A stretch of DNA of 64,000 bases from Pantanalinema sp. (GCA_036704125.1 DATNQI010000021.1:1-64000), one strand, 5' to 3'; counted from the first letter of the stretch, positions 43,907 through 53,707 are shown. Program-made: numbers and translations. Notes: generated by a model not told the origin, from the sequence alone.

Positions 43907-44965
43907 ATGCACCGTCGCTGGACCCGAGCACTCATCATCGCCGCCGCCGTGGCCCTGCCCGCGTGCGTCTACGTGCCCGCGAGCAGCTACCTTCCGATGG
44001 CGGGCACCTCCTGGAACACCGCCCAGGATGCCGAGAACGCGGCGAGCCTCTCGGTAAGCCTCAAGCTCGATGCCATCAAGACCGCCTCCGCGTTCCAGGA
44101 CGGCACCTACTGGCAGACCAACCAGGTCTCGGTCTCCGTGCTGCGCGATCACATGCTCCTGGACCACAAGGCCTTCGCGATTGGCGCGCTGAGCGCCGAC
44201 AAGCTCAAGCTCAGCTTCGAGAACCTAAGCGAGGGATCCGTCCAGGTCGTCGTGGAGGTCCACGCTCCCGGCGGTGCCCTGATCGCGGAGGGAAGCGAGG
44301 AGATCACCCTTCGCGCCGGCCGCAAGCGCTCGATCACCCTCGCGGTCGTCCCCACCCGGGCTGAGCCCGACGACGACTTCGGGGGCGAGGATCCCCTCGC
44401 CCCGCCGCGTCCCTTGGCCCACGCGGACCCCAACGACTTCTTCCTGAGCCAGATGTTCGACGCCCGGTGGAACCCCGGCGCGCCCGCCTGGAGCCAGAAC
44501 TGCGGCCCTGCGAGCCTCGCGATGGTGCTCAAGGCCTACGACATGATCCCGCCGCTCATCGGCACGCCCGAGGACCCGCAGGAGTTCATCCTCAAGACCC
44601 GCCGCGCCATGATGGGCAACGAGGTCGACGCCCTGTCGAGCCTCGAGGACCTGGAGCGCGGCGCGGAGAACCTCGGGTTGAAGCACGAGCGGACCTACGG
44701 CCTCGAGAGCGTCCGCACCGCCGTGATGCTCGGAAAGCCCGTCATCGTCGCCGGCAACCCCGTCGCCTACGGCGGCCGGTTCGGCAGCGACCGGTACTCC
44801 CCTTTCGACGGGGGCCACTTCGTGCTCGTCACCGGCATGACCGGCTCGCAGGTCTACCTGAACGATCCCCTCTCCCGGCAGGGCAACATCGCCGTCACCG
44901 TCGGCGAGTTCCAGCGCTACATGGGCTATCAGGACTGGAACGTGGGAATGACGGCCTACCGCTAA
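43907..44965 (+). CDS. Lipoprotein with C39-like (papain-type) cysteine peptidase domain
   Basis: 352 residues. Signal MHRRWTRALIIAAAVALPAC with probable lipid-modified Cys20. Residues about 25-160 are a beta-sandwich-like domain of unknown type, residues about 165-190 a Pro/Asp-rich linker, and the rest a Peptidase_C39_2-like domain with the catalytic Cys in QNCGPASLAMVLKAY and His plus Asp in GGHFVLVTGMTGSQVYLNDPL. AGAAGGA precedes ATG 43907, and TATAAG (43834-43839) may be the promoter. It should act in the periplasm or at the surface; protease, transglutaminase-like or inactive binding roles are all possible. Confidence 0.85.
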   Translation: MHRRWTRALIIAAAVALPACVYVPASSYLPMAGTSWNTAQDAENAASLSVSLKLDAIKTASAFQDGTYWQTNQVSVSVLRDHMLLDHKAFAIGALSADKLKLSFENLSEGSVQVVVEVHAPGGALIAEGSEEITLRAGRKRSITLAVVPTRAEPDDDFGGEDPLAPPRPLAHADPNDFFLSQMFDARWNPGAPAWSQNCGPASLAMVLKAYDMIPPLIGTPEDPQEFILKTRRAMMGNEVDALSSLEDLERGAENLGLKHERTYGLESVRTAVMLGKPVIVAGNPVAYGGRFGSDRYSPFDGGHFVLVTGMTGSQVYLNDPLSRQGNIAVTVGEFQRYMGYQDWNVGMTAYR

Positions 44966-45005
44966 CGCCCGACTCGCTCCATCCCCGGCCACCAAGGACA
45001 GCGGA

Positions 45006-48000
45006 ATGCCCACCCCCACCTCGTCTCTCGCCAGCTATCTTCCCGCCCTCATCACCGAGCGCTACCTCGCCGACCCGGCCCCCCTCTCCGGACCCAGGCG
45101 CGAGCGTCGCGAGGGGGCCGTGCTGTTCGCGGACATCTCGGGCTTCACCGCCCTGACCGAGCGGCTCTCGCTCCAGGGGCCGGCGGGCCTCGAGGAGCTG
45201 ACCCGGATCCTCAACACCTACTTCGGGCGCTTCATCGATCTGGTCTACGCCCACGGTGGGGATGTCCTGAAGTTCGCGGGCGACGCCCTGCTCGCGATCT
45301 GGCCGCTCGATGCCGCAGGCGAGCCCCCCTCGACCCTCGTCCATCGCGCCCTCCAGTGCGGGCTCGACCTTCTGGGGCTGCAAGGAGACGTCCGGCTGCG
45401 CAGGGTCGCGCCCCTGACCCTGCGGGTCGCGGTGGGCGCGGGCGAGGTCACCCTCTCGGATCTCGGAGGCGCCTTCGACCGCTATGAGCTGCTGGTCACG
45501 GGCTCCGCCGTCGAGGAGATCGGCCGGGTCGCCCCGGACGTCGAGCCCGGCGAGCTGGCCCTGACCCCGAGCGCCTGGGCGCACGCCCAGGCGTGCGAGG
45601 GCATGCCCCTGCCTTCCGGCGGCGTCCGGCTGGACGGCTTGCATGCGACCCTCGAGCCGCGGCCGGCGACGCCACCCGCGTCGTCGCCGCAGAGCGAGGC
45701 GGCGCTATCGGCCTACGTGCCGGGCGCGGTGAAGGCCCGCCTGGCCGCCGGCCAAGCCCGATGGCTCTCGGAGCAAAGACAGGCGACCATCCTGTTCGTG
45801 AAGCTCCCCGGCATGGACCGGGCCCCGCTGGCGCACTCCCAGGCCGTGATGGCGGCCATGCAGGGCGCCCTTTACCGCTTCGAGGGCAGCATCAACAAGC
45901 TCAACGTGGATGAGAAGGGGGTCACCCTGCTCGCTGCGCTGGGGCTTCCGCCCCTGGCGCACGGCGACGATGCCGTCCGGGGAATCCGGGCGGCCATGGC
46001 CCTGCAGGAGGGCCTCGCCGAGCTGGGAGTCGAGGCCGGGGTCGGGGTGGCGACCGGCCGGGTCTTCTGCGGCGAGCTCGGCAACGACCGCCGGCGCGAG
46101 TACACCGTCCTGGGGGACGCGGTAAACCTCGCGGCGCGCCTCATGCAGGCGGTGGGGGTCGGGATCTGGTGCGACGCGGCCACCCAGCAGGCCGCACGAT
46201 CCCAGCTGCGCTTCGAGGCCATGCCCCCGGTCAAGGTCAAGGGAAAGCAGGATCTCATCTCCGTCTTCAAGCCGCTCGGGGAAGCGGACCTGGCGCAAGC
46301 CGAGCCCGCTGGCCGCATGATCGGGCGCGCCGCCGAGCGCGCCCTGCTCACGGCGCGCCTCGACGGCGCGATCGAGGCGAACCGGGGCGCCATCGTGCTG
46401 CTCGAGGGCGAGGCTGGAATGGGCAAGTCCCGTCTGGTCGGTGAGTTCGTCAGAGAGGCGCGCTCGCGAAAGGTCCCGGTCCACCTCGGCCGCACCGACG
46501 CCATCGAGCGCGGGGTCCCCTACCTGGCCTGGGCGCCAGTCCTCGCCACCCTGCTCTTTCCCGGCCAGGCACCGGCCGACCGCGACGCCCTGCGCGACCT
46601 TGTGCTCGCCAGGGCCGAGACGGATCCGGCCTTTTCCCGCCTTGCCCCGCTGGCGGGGGCCGTCCTCCAGCTTGAGCTAGCGGACAACGCGCACACCGCC
46701 GCGATGGACGCGAAGGTGCGCGCCGACAACACCCACGCGCTGTTCCTGAACCTGCTCGGCGAAGCCGCGAAGCGCGCGCCGCTGGTCGTGGTCCTCGAGG
46801 ATGCCCACTGGATGGACTCGGCGTCGTGGGCCCTGACGGCCCTCTGCGCCGAGCGCATCCCTTCGATGATCCTGCTGCTGACCACCCGTCCGCTCGGCAT
46901 GGCCGCTTGCAGCGAATTCACGCACTTGCAGAAGCGCCCCCACGCGCTGGAGCTCTTGCTGAGCGGCCTCACCTTCGAGGAGACCGCAAGCCTGGTACAG
47001 GAAAGGCTCGGCGCGGCGGCGGTGCCCGAGGCAGCCGTTCGCCTGATCCACGAGCGGGCGGAGGGGAACCCCTTCTTCAGCGAGGAGCTGGCCCTGGCCC
47101 TCTGCGAGTCGGATCAGCTCGTGGTCGAGGGCGGGGTCTGCCGCCAGTGCTCGAGCCCCGAAGGGGCACACCAGCTCATGCTGCCGGGCACCATCGAGGG
47201 AACGATCACCAGCCGCCTCGACCGTCTCACCCCCGAGCAGCAGGCGATGCTCAAGGTGGCGAGCGTGATCGGCCGGTCATTCACCCTGAGCATGATCCAT
47301 GCGCTCTGCCCCGCGGGGATTTCGCGCGAGAAGGTGGTCGAAGCCCTGGAGCAGATCAGGCTCAGGGGCCTGATCACCCTGGAGACGGCGGATCCCGAAC
47401 CCGGCTACTATTTCCGCCACGCCATCACCTGCGAGGTCGTCTACCGGCAGATGCTGCTCTCGCAGCGGCAGCCCCTGCACCGGGCCGTCGCCGAGTGGTA
47501 CGAGGCCGAGGGCAACGCGGCACCCGACGCGCTCCTCGCGCACCACTGGAACCTGGCCGGAAGCCCCGACAAGGCGATCACCTACCTCATGAAGGCCGGT
47601 GAAGCGGCCTGTCAGGGCAACGCCAACCAGGAGGCGATCGCGAGCTTCGAGGAGGCCATGCGCCTGCTTCCGCCCGAGCAGACCGATCGCCGGGCCCGCT
47701 GCGAAGGCCTGCTGGCGCGCGCATGCCTCGCGCTCGGGCGGTTCGAGGATTGCCAGGCCCACGCGGAGCGCTCCATGCAACTGGCGAACAGGCCCATCCC
47801 CGCGACGAGCGCCGGGCTGTGGCTGGGCGCCGCATCGGCGGCCTGGCGCCAGCTCCTCTACCGCGCAGGGATCGCGAAGGCCGACCCGACCCTGAGCTTC
47901 GAAGCGAGCCAACGGCTGCGCGACCAGGGCCTCGTAGGCGAGGCCCTGGCGGAGGCCCTCTTCTACGGGAGCGACCCGAAGCGGCAGATCTACGCCACCC

Positions 48001-49058
48001 TGAGCGCGGTCAACCTGGCGGAGCGAAGCGGATCCGCCTCGTCGCTGGCGCGAGGGTACGCCGGTCTGACCACGGTGGTGGGCTCATTCTCGCTGCACGG
48101 CCTCGCCGAGCATTACCTTCGCCTGGCGCAGGACCGGGCCGGGGACAGCGGGGATCCCGCCACCCGTTGCCGGGTGATGGCCCTTGGCGGCCTCTATCTG
48201 CGGATGGCAGGGCGGCTCAAAGAGGCGCTCACCTGCTTGCAGGAAGCCGCCCTCCTGAGCGAGGCCCTCGGCGATCGCAGGCAGCAGGGCATGTGCCTCA
48301 TGGTCATGGCCAACATCCACGGGTCCACGGGCGACTACGAGGAGGCGCTGGCCCTGTACGAGGCCGTGTTCGCGGAGGCGCAGCGCTACGGGGACGTCCA
48401 GCAACCGGCCGAGGCCCTGATCGCTCAGGGGATGTGCCTGGCACGCCTCGGTCGCGTCCCTGAGGCGCTCGACTGCCTGCAAGGGGTGCCGCCCTTGCTC
48501 GAGAACTGTCAGGATCCGACCCTCTCGATCGACTTCCGGAGCGTGCTGGCCCTTGCGACCCTGCGTGCCGGCCGGAGCGAGGAAGCCCAGGATCTCGCCC
48601 TCTCCACGCTGGGGCAAGTCCTCTCTGCCGCGCCGGGCACCTACAACTTCATGCAGACGTATCGCAGCCTGTCCGAGGTGATCCTCGCGCTGGTCGAGGA
48701 GTCGTCGGCGCCGCCGGGCGAGCTCGTTCAGGCCGTCCACGACATGGCCCGGCTGCTCCACCCCGTCGCCGCCATGCAGCGGACCAATCGCCCCTTCGCC
48801 ATGATCCTGATCGGCCGATCGGAGTGGCAAGCAGGGCGCCGCAAGCATGCGCAGAAGCTCTGGCGCCTGGCCCTCAGGCTGGCCACGCGTGCGCAGAACT
48901 CCTATGCGATGGGGCTTGCGCACCTGGAGCTGGGGCGGCACCTGCCTTCAGGCAAGCGAGCCCGGGCCAAGCACCTGCGGTGCGCCTGCGATCGCCTGCG
49001 CCTCTCCGAGGCCGAGGTGACCTCGCCCGGCCTCGCCCTGACGCCCCCTTCGAAATGA
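45006..49058 (+). CDS. Soluble-adenylyl-cyclase-like protein: two class III cyclase domains, AAA-type ATPase, TPRs
   Basis: 1350 residues. Domain order: cyclase C1 (about 35-180: VLFADISGFTALTERL, GGDVLKFAGDALLAIW), cyclase C2 (about 255-420: FEGSINKLNVDEKGVTLLAA, LGLPPLAHGDDAVRG, EYTVLGDAVNLAARLM), an AAA/STAND ATPase with Walker A GEAGMGKSRLV and VVVLEDAHWMDS, then a long TPR-like helical region (about 830-1330). The layout and C2 sequence match soluble adenylyl cyclase (ADCY10-type), whose known members respond to bicarbonate. Both metal-binding Asp residues in C1 are present. Cytoplasmic. It follows the C39-like lipoprotein by 40 bases. Confidence 0.93.
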   Translation: MPTPTSSLASYLPALITERYLADPAPLSGPRRERREGAVLFADISGFTALTERLSLQGPAGLEELTRILNTYFGRFIDLVYAHGGDVLKFAGDALLAIWPLDAAGEPPSTLVHRALQCGLDLLGLQGDVRLRRVAPLTLRVAVGAGEVTLSDLGGAFDRYELLVTGSAVEEIGRVAPDVEPGELALTPSAWAHAQACEGMPLPSGGVRLDGLHATLEPRPATPPASSPQSEAALSAYVPGAVKARLAAGQARWLSEQRQATILFVKLPGMDRAPLAHSQAVMAAMQGALYRFEGSINKLNVDEKGVTLLAALGLPPLAHGDDAVRGIRAAMALQEGLAELGVEAGVGVATGRVFCGELGNDRRREYTVLGDAVNLAARLMQAVGVGIWCDAATQQAARSQLRFEAMPPVKVKGKQDLISVFKPLGEADLAQAEPAGRMIGRAAERALLTARLDGAIEANRGAIVLLEGEAGMGKSRLVGEFVREARSRKVPVHLGRTDAIERGVPYLAWAPVLATLLFPGQAPADRDALRDLVLARAETDPAFSRLAPLAGAVLQLELADNAHTAAMDAKVRADNTHALFLNLLGEAAKRAPLVVVLEDAHWMDSASWALTALCAERIPSMILLLTTRPLGMAACSEFTHLQKRPHALELLLSGLTFEETASLVQERLGAAAVPEAAVRLIHERAEGNPFFSEELALALCESDQLVVEGGVCRQCSSPEGAHQLMLPGTIEGTITSRLDRLTPEQQAMLKVASVIGRSFTLSMIHALCPAGISREKVVEALEQIRLRGLITLETADPEPGYYFRHAITCEVVYRQMLLSQRQPLHRAVAEWYEAEGNAAPDALLAHHWNLAGSPDKAITYLMKAGEAACQGNANQEAIASFEEAMRLLPPEQTDRRARCEGLLARACLALGRFEDCQAHAERSMQLANRPIPATSAGLWLGAASAAWRQLLYRAGIAKADPTLSFEASQRLRDQGLVGEALAEALFYGSDPKRQIYATLSAVNLAERSGSASSLARGYAGLTTVVGSFSLHGLAEHYLRLAQDRAGDSGDPATRCRVMALGGLYLRMAGRLKEALTCLQEAALLSEALGDRRQQGMCLMVMANIHGSTGDYEEALALYEAVFAEAQRYGDVQQPAEALIAQGMCLARLGRVPEALDCLQGVPPLLENCQDPTLSIDFRSVLALATLRAGRSEEAQDLALSTLGQVLSAAPGTYNFMQTYRSLSEVILALVEESSAPPGELVQAVHDMARLLHPVAAMQRTNRPFAMILIGRSEWQAGRRKHAQKLWRLALRLATRAQNSYAMGLAHLELGRHLPSGKRARAKHLRCACDRLRLSEAEVTSPGLALTPPSK

Positions 49059-49088
49059 CAAGGCGGCCCCTAAAAAGGGACCGCCTTG
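49059..49088. terminator. Bidirectional hairpin between cyclase and M16 peptidase genes
   Basis: CAAGGCGG and CCGCCTTG arms with CCCCT/AGGGA inside (49059-49071 with 49076-49088). It sits directly at the cyclase stop and 16 bases past the convergent M16 gene stop. Confidence 0.75.
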
Positions 49089-49104
49089 CCATTTCGAGAA
49101 CCGC

Positions 49105-50409
49105 TTAGGCGGCGACCGCCTCCTTGACCTCGCTCGGCTTCACCAGCGACACGGTCATCGCCACCTCGTCGAAGAGTTCTTCGAGACGCTGCATGCCGTC
49201 AGCCACCGAGATGCCCTCCATGATCGTCGGCACCTGGAACAGGTCCGCATCCTGGAAGAGGTACTGGGTGAACTCGTACGAGAGGTGCTCGGGCGAGTTG
49301 AAGACCCTGAGGAACTCGCCGATCTTGCGGTTGCGCGTCCGGTTGAACGCGGCCTCCGAGACGCCATCGCGCTTGGCCTTGCCGATGCCCGCCTTGAGGC
49401 GCTCGATGAGCTGCTCGGGCGCTTCGGTCTCGCCGCCCACGTAGGCGAAGCTGAAGCCCGGCGACGACTCGTAGTCGAAGCTGAAGCTCGGGTCGATGAG
49501 CCCCGCGTCGTCCAGCTCCTGGTACAGGTCCGAGCTCTTGCCGAACACCGTGTCCATCAGGATGCGGGTCGTCAGGTCGCGGCGCACCAGCTCGTGGCCC
49601 GTCAGCCCGACCTCGCGCTCCTTGAAGCCAAGCATGCACAGGGGCTTGGCGATGGGCATGGAAAGCTCGCTGTAGGGGCTCGCGATCGTGGCGGGCTCTT
49701 CGGGGTAGTGGCGCTCGATGACCGCCTGGGCGACGAAGTCCTTGGCGGCCTGGTTGTCACGGATGAGCTGCATGAGGCGCTCGGCGTCGAAGTCTCCGAC
49801 CACCACCAGCACCATGTTTGTAGGATGATAAAACGTCTTGTAGCACTTCATCAGGCTCTCGACGTCGATCCGGTAGATCGAGTCGATGGTGCCGGCGATG
49901 TCGATGCGGGCCGGATGGACGTGGAAGAGGTTCTCCATCAGGGCCCGGTAGGCGCGCCAGTAGGCCTGGTCGTCGTACATCCGGATCTCCTGCTCGATGA
50001 TCCCCTTCTCCTTGGCGACGTTCTCGTCGTTCAGGTAGGGGCTCTGCACGAAGTCGAGCAGGGTGTTGAGGTTGGCATCGACCTCTGCGGTGGCGGAGAA
50101 CAGGTAGCTGGTGCGGGTGTGGCTGGTGAAGGCGTTGGCGGCGGCCCCCTGCATGGCGAACTTCATGAAGACGTCGCCGTCGGGCTCCTCGAACAGCTTG
50201 TGCTCCAGGAAGTGGGCGATGCCGTCCACCACCTTGATCTCGGGCTGGCCCTCGACGTTGAAGTGGTTGTCGATGGAGCCGTAGCGGGTGGTGAACATGC
50301 CGTAGGTCTTGGCGTAGCCGGGCTTGGGCACCAGGTAGACCGTCAGGCCGTTGGGCAGGACCTCGAAGTAGGTCGTCTCCTTGAAGGTGTCGTAGGTGGT
50401 CTTAAGCAT
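49105..50409 (-). CDS. M16 family zinc peptidase, YmfH-like (HxxEH present)
   Basis: 434 residues. M16 clan ME peptidase with the inverted zinc motif HFLEHKLFE near residue 66 and the downstream Glu in EQEIRMYDDQAYWRAYRALM. The pair with the next gene matches Bacillus YmfF/YmfH, where YmfH is the catalytic partner and both are tied to 5-aminopentanol modification of elongation factor P. EF-P itself is not in the window. It overlaps the end of its partner by 8 bases. Alternative: a general processing peptidase. Confidence 0.9.
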   Translation of the reverse strand: MLKTTYDTFKETTYFEVLPNGLTVYLVPKPGYAKTYGMFTTRYGSIDNHFNVEGQPEIKVVDGIAHFLEHKLFEEPDGDVFMKFAMQGAAANAFTSHTRTSYLFSATAEVDANLNTLLDFVQSPYLNDENVAKEKGIIEQEIRMYDDQAYWRAYRALMENLFHVHPARIDIAGTIDSIYRIDVESLMKCYKTFYHPTNMVLVVVGDFDAERLMQLIRDNQAAKDFVAQAVIERHYPEEPATIASPYSELSMPIAKPLCMLGFKEREVGLTGHELVRRDLTTRILMDTVFGKSSDLYQELDDAGLIDPSFSFDYESSPGFSFAYVGGETEAPEQLIERLKAGIGKAKRDGVSEAAFNRTRNRKIGEFLRVFNSPEHLSYEFTQYLFQDADLFQVPTIMEGISVADGMQRLEELFDEVAMTVSLVKPSEVKEAVAA

Positions 50410-51694
50410 GGGTGGCCTCCACGGTTTCCTTGTCCCTGAGGAAGTAGACGGTGTCGAGCGAGACCTGACGGGCCATGGCCTGGAGGTCCTCGACCGTGAC
50501 CTTCTCGACGGCTTCTAGCAGCTCGGCAATCTCGCGCGGCGCGTGCTCGACGCCCTGGACCAGGGCGAAGTGGGCGAGCTGGCCCGGCGAGTCGGCCATC
50601 TCGCGGTAGTCGTTGGCGATCATGGCCTTGGTCTGGAGCAGCTCGTCCTCGCCGACGTCGCCGCTGGCGATCGCCGCGAGCTGCTCGTGGATGATGGCGG
50701 TGGCCTGCTCGAAGTTCTCGATGTTGATCCCCGCCTGGATCATGAGCAGGCCCTTGTGAGAGTCGAAGCGCGAGAACGCCGAGTAGGCGAGGCTCGCCTT
50801 CTCGCGGACGTTGACGAAGAGCTTGGAATGGGCGTAGCCGCCGAGCACCCCGTTGTAGACCGTGAAGCGCGCGTAATCCGGCGAGGAGAAGGTCACCGGC
50901 GTGCGGAAGCCCATCACCAGCTGGCCCTGGTTGACGTCGAAGCGATCGACGACCTCGCGCGGGGCCCCTGCGGCGCCCTTCACGACGGTAGGCGGCAGCT
51001 CCGAAACCGCGCGGCCGGGGATGGCGAGGGCCGCGCGCAGCATGGCCGTCACCGCGTCGGGGTCCACGTCGCCCACCACGAACACGTCGATGGGGCTGGT
51101 GCGCAGCCACTGCCGGTAGTGGGCGTGAAGGCGCGCGGCGTCGATGCCCGCAAGGTCCTCGAGGCGCCCGTACGAGAAGAGTCGGTAGTCCTCGTCGGCG
51201 CACATGGCCGCCACGCAGCGGATGGCCGCGTAGCGGCCCTTGTTGTTGAAGAGGCCCTCGATGCGCTTGCGCAGGGCCTCCTTCTCGAGCTCGACGGCCG
51301 TCGAGCGGAAGACTCCGCCGTCGAGGGCCGGATCGAGCAGCACCTCGGCGAGGAGCTTGATCCCCTCTTCGAGCAGGGCCGGGGCGTGGCTCAGGAACTT
51401 CTCGTTGGGGACCTCGAGCTCGAACTGGGCGACCTGCCGCTCGCCGATCTTGAACATCGTCGCGTCGAGCGAGGCGCCGTACAGGTCGTCGAGACGCTCT
51501 TGCAGGCCCTTGACCGTCGGGGTGGAGCGCGTGCCGCGCTCGAGGACCGCGGGAATCAGGGCGTTCAGGGTCACCGTCTCGGGCCGAAGCGGAGAGAGGA
51601 TGTCGACCACGACGGTGGTCGTCTTGAACTTGGGCGTGGGCAGGACGTGGATGCGAAGGCCGTCGGCCTCGCTGGTTCGAAACTTCATCTCCAT
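50402..51694 (-). CDS. M16 family protein, YmfF-like (no zinc motif)
   Basis: 430 residues with the same fold as its neighbour but lacking HxxEH: the matching region reads ALIPAVLERGTRS. So it is probably a non-catalytic half of a heterodimer, as in YmfF/YmfH. The glycine loop and YSAFSRFDSHKGLLMIQAGI resemble the C-terminal domain of M16 regulators. ATG 51694 is preceded by GGGAG at seven bases; upstream extension is not supported. Confidence 0.9.
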   Translation of the reverse strand: MEMKFRTSEADGLRIHVLPTPKFKTTTVVVDILSPLRPETVTLNALIPAVLERGTRSTPTVKGLQERLDDLYGASLDATMFKIGERQVAQFELEVPNEKFLSHAPALLEEGIKLLAEVLLDPALDGGVFRSTAVELEKEALRKRIEGLFNNKGRYAAIRCVAAMCADEDYRLFSYGRLEDLAGIDAARLHAHYRQWLRTSPIDVFVVGDVDPDAVTAMLRAALAIPGRAVSELPPTVVKGAAGAPREVVDRFDVNQGQLVMGFRTPVTFSSPDYARFTVYNGVLGGYAHSKLFVNVREKASLAYSAFSRFDSHKGLLMIQAGINIENFEQATAIIHEQLAAIASGDVGEDELLQTKAMIANDYREMADSPGQLAHFALVQGVEHAPREIAELLEAVEKVTVEDLQAMARQVSLDTVYFLRDKETVEATHA

Positions 51695-51819
51695 CCTTTG
51701 CTCCCTTCTTTGAGGCATCCCATGGTAGCAGACCCTCGGGGATCCGAGAAACGCCCGCCAATTGCCTTCAAGATGCGTTACAATTACATGGTCACTCCTT
51801 GCACGAGGGAGCACGCACC

Positions 51820-52800
51820 ATGGACGCCAAGATCAGCGATCCCCAGCAAATCATCGCCCTGTTCAACCACAACGTGGGCCTCGAGCACGGGGCGATCTAC
51901 CAGTACCTCCAGCACGCCTACGCCATCGGCGACGTCGGCGTCGGCGCCGAGATCATCACCATCGCCCGGGCCGAGATGCGCCACATGAAGTACTTCGCGG
52001 GGATCATCGCCGAGCTGGGCGGGGTGGTCACGCTCAAGCGCCCCGAGGTCCGGGTGCAGGCCGCCACGATCCGCGAGATCATGGCGCTGGGAGTGGCCGC
52101 CGAGGCCGACGCGATCCGGGACTACACCTCGCAGCTCGATCGCATCGACCATTCGGGCGCGCTGCGCGTGCTCGAGCGCGTCATCCTCGACGAGCAGCTT
52201 CATGAGGAGCAGTGGGGCACCTTCGACGCCGAGGTCTCGGAGCTCGCACTCCAGGCCAGCTACCCGAGCCCCGGGCCGATCAAGGACCCCACGCTCGTCG
52301 CCATCCTGAACGAGGCCTTCGAGGAGGCCTACAACGAGGTGCTCGTCTACCTGCGCCACTTCTTCCAGAGCAGCGACTGGGAGGCCAAGGACTTCCTGTT
52401 CGAGAACGGGGTCTGGAAGATGCGGCAGATGGGCCTGATGGCCGACGAGATCCACGAGAACGGCGCCGATCCTGGCTTCCCCTGGCGCCCCGTACCGATC
52501 GAGGGCGCCCTCTCCGATCGGATCTCCCAGGCCATCGCGATCGAGCAGGCGAGCGTCAACCGCTACCGGCGGCTCGCGGGCTGTCCCGTGCCGCACGAGG
52601 TGCGCAGCCTCCTCCAGAACGCCCTGGGCCAGTCGGTCTTCGCGCAAGGGCAGATGGAGCTGCTCAGGGACCTGAACGCCCAGGAGGCCTTCTCCGAGCC
52701 GGGCTACGTCCCGCTCCAGGAGGAAGAGCGGGTGCCCGTGATCCCCGCCCCAAGCCCCAGCTTCACGGTCGGAAGCCTTCTGGAGAAGCCGTCTCCTTGA
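51820..52800 (+). CDS. Ferritin-like protein with two four-helix halves
   Basis: 326 residues. The first half holds a ferritin-type di-iron pattern: LEHGAIYQYLQHA, RAEMRHMKYFAG and DEQLHEEQW. The second half repeats the helical pattern (EEAYNEVLVYLRHF, ADEIHENG, AIAIEQASVNRYRRLAG) with partly kept ligands. Cytoplasmic; it may store or oxidise iron or protect DNA or proteins from peroxide. GAGGGAG eight bases before ATG 51820 fixes the start; TACAAT (51779-51784) may be the -10. The 3' end overlaps the convergent LysR gene by 38 bases. Confidence 0.85.
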   Translation: MDAKISDPQQIIALFNHNVGLEHGAIYQYLQHAYAIGDVGVGAEIITIARAEMRHMKYFAGIIAELGGVVTLKRPEVRVQAATIREIMALGVAAEADAIRDYTSQLDRIDHSGALRVLERVILDEQLHEEQWGTFDAEVSELALQASYPSPGPIKDPTLVAILNEAFEEAYNEVLVYLRHFFQSSDWEAKDFLFENGVWKMRQMGLMADEIHENGADPGFPWRPVPIEGALSDRISQAIAIEQASVNRYRRLAGCPVPHEVRSLLQNALGQSVFAQGQMELLRDLNAQEAFSEPGYVPLQEEERVPVIPAPSPSFTVGSLLEKPSP

Positions 52801-53707
52801 AGCCGGCGAGGGGAGCGGCCAGCAATCGATCGATTTCGCCGTGAATCGCGCCGATCAGCGCGCGCGTCGCGGCGCACTGATGGCGATCGCGGTGGGTGAG
52901 CAGGGCGAAGGTCTCACGGGGCGTGGGATCCACGAGCCGCACGCACGCCATCTTGCTGGTGTCCTGGATGCTCCGCAGGTACATCTTGGGCAGCAGCGTC
53001 ACCCCAAGCCCCTGCTCGATCGTGGCCTTCAGGCCTTCGAGCGAAGCGACCTCGAGCGATCGCCTGGGCGCGATGCCCATTGAAGCAAATGCCTGGTCGA
53101 CGATCTTGCGGCAGGTCATGTCCTTCGAGAGGGCCAAGGGAACGTTCGCGAGCTCCGCGAGCGGCAAGCTCTCTCGCCCGGCGAGCGGATGGTCGCGCGG
53201 CACCACCAGGACCAGCTCCTCCTCGAAAAGCGGCGTGACGTCGAGGAAGGCCGACTCTTGGGGAGCGTAGGCGAGCCCGATGTGGAAGGTGTTGTCCTGC
53301 AAGCCCTGGTAGATGACCTGGGAGGGCGCGCTCTCGATGACCAGGTCGACGTCGGGATAGGCGCGCATGAAGCGCGCGGCCACCGCGGGCATCAGGTAGG
53401 CGCTCGGAGAGCTCATGGCGCCCACGACGAGGCGCCCACGCGTCAAGCCGCGGTACTCCAGCATCATGAGCCTGATCTGGTCCACCTCAGCCAGAATGGC
53501 CTGCGCACGACGCAACAGATCCTCGCCTGCCGGCGTCAGGTGAACCTGTCGCCCCAGGCGCTGGATCAGCGGCACACCGCACTCCCGCTCGAGCTCCTGG
53601 ATCTGCTTGCTCAGGTTCGGCTGGGAAACGTTCTCGTACGCCGCCGCGCGGGTGAAGTGCCGCTCGCGGGCCAAGGTCACGAAGTATTCGAGTCGTCGCA
53701 GTTCCAT
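52763..53707 (-). CDS. LysR family transcriptional regulator
   Basis: 314 residues. N-terminal HTH: MELRRLEYFVTLARERHFTR then AAAYENVSQPNLSKQIQELE; C-terminal periplasmic-binding-like effector domain. LysR regulators usually control a divergent neighbour, here the EamA transporter, through sites in the 123-base shared spacer. AAGGA lies eight bases before ATG 53707. Related proteins respond to aromatic or small organic acids, but the effector here is unknown. Confidence 0.94.
   Translation of the reverse strand: MELRRLEYFVTLARERHFTRAAAYENVSQPNLSKQIQELERECGVPLIQRLGRQVHLTPAGEDLLRRAQAILAEVDQIRLMMLEYRGLTRGRLVVGAMSSPSAYLMPAVAARFMRAYPDVDLVIESAPSQVIYQGLQDNTFHIGLAYAPQESAFLDVTPLFEEELVLVVPRDHPLAGRESLPLAELANVPLALSKDMTCRKIVDQAFASMGIAPRRSLEVASLEGLKATIEQGLGVTLLPKMYLRSIQDTSKMACVRLVDPTPRETFALLTHRDRHQCAATRALIGAIHGEIDRLLAAPLAGFKETASPEGFRP

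Noticed and set aside
43720-43938. Small minus-strand open frame ahead of the GNAT gene with a repeated QPWVKW peptide
   Set aside because: The peptide repeat is only the translation of the 51-bp DNA repeat; no ribosome site and promoter-like boxes inside make a regulatory role likelier.
43907-44965. C39 peptidase as processing enzyme of the double-glycine peptide
   Set aside because: It is a lipid-anchored periplasmic-type C39_2-like protein 19 kb away, not the N-terminal domain of an ABC transporter, so a link is only speculation.
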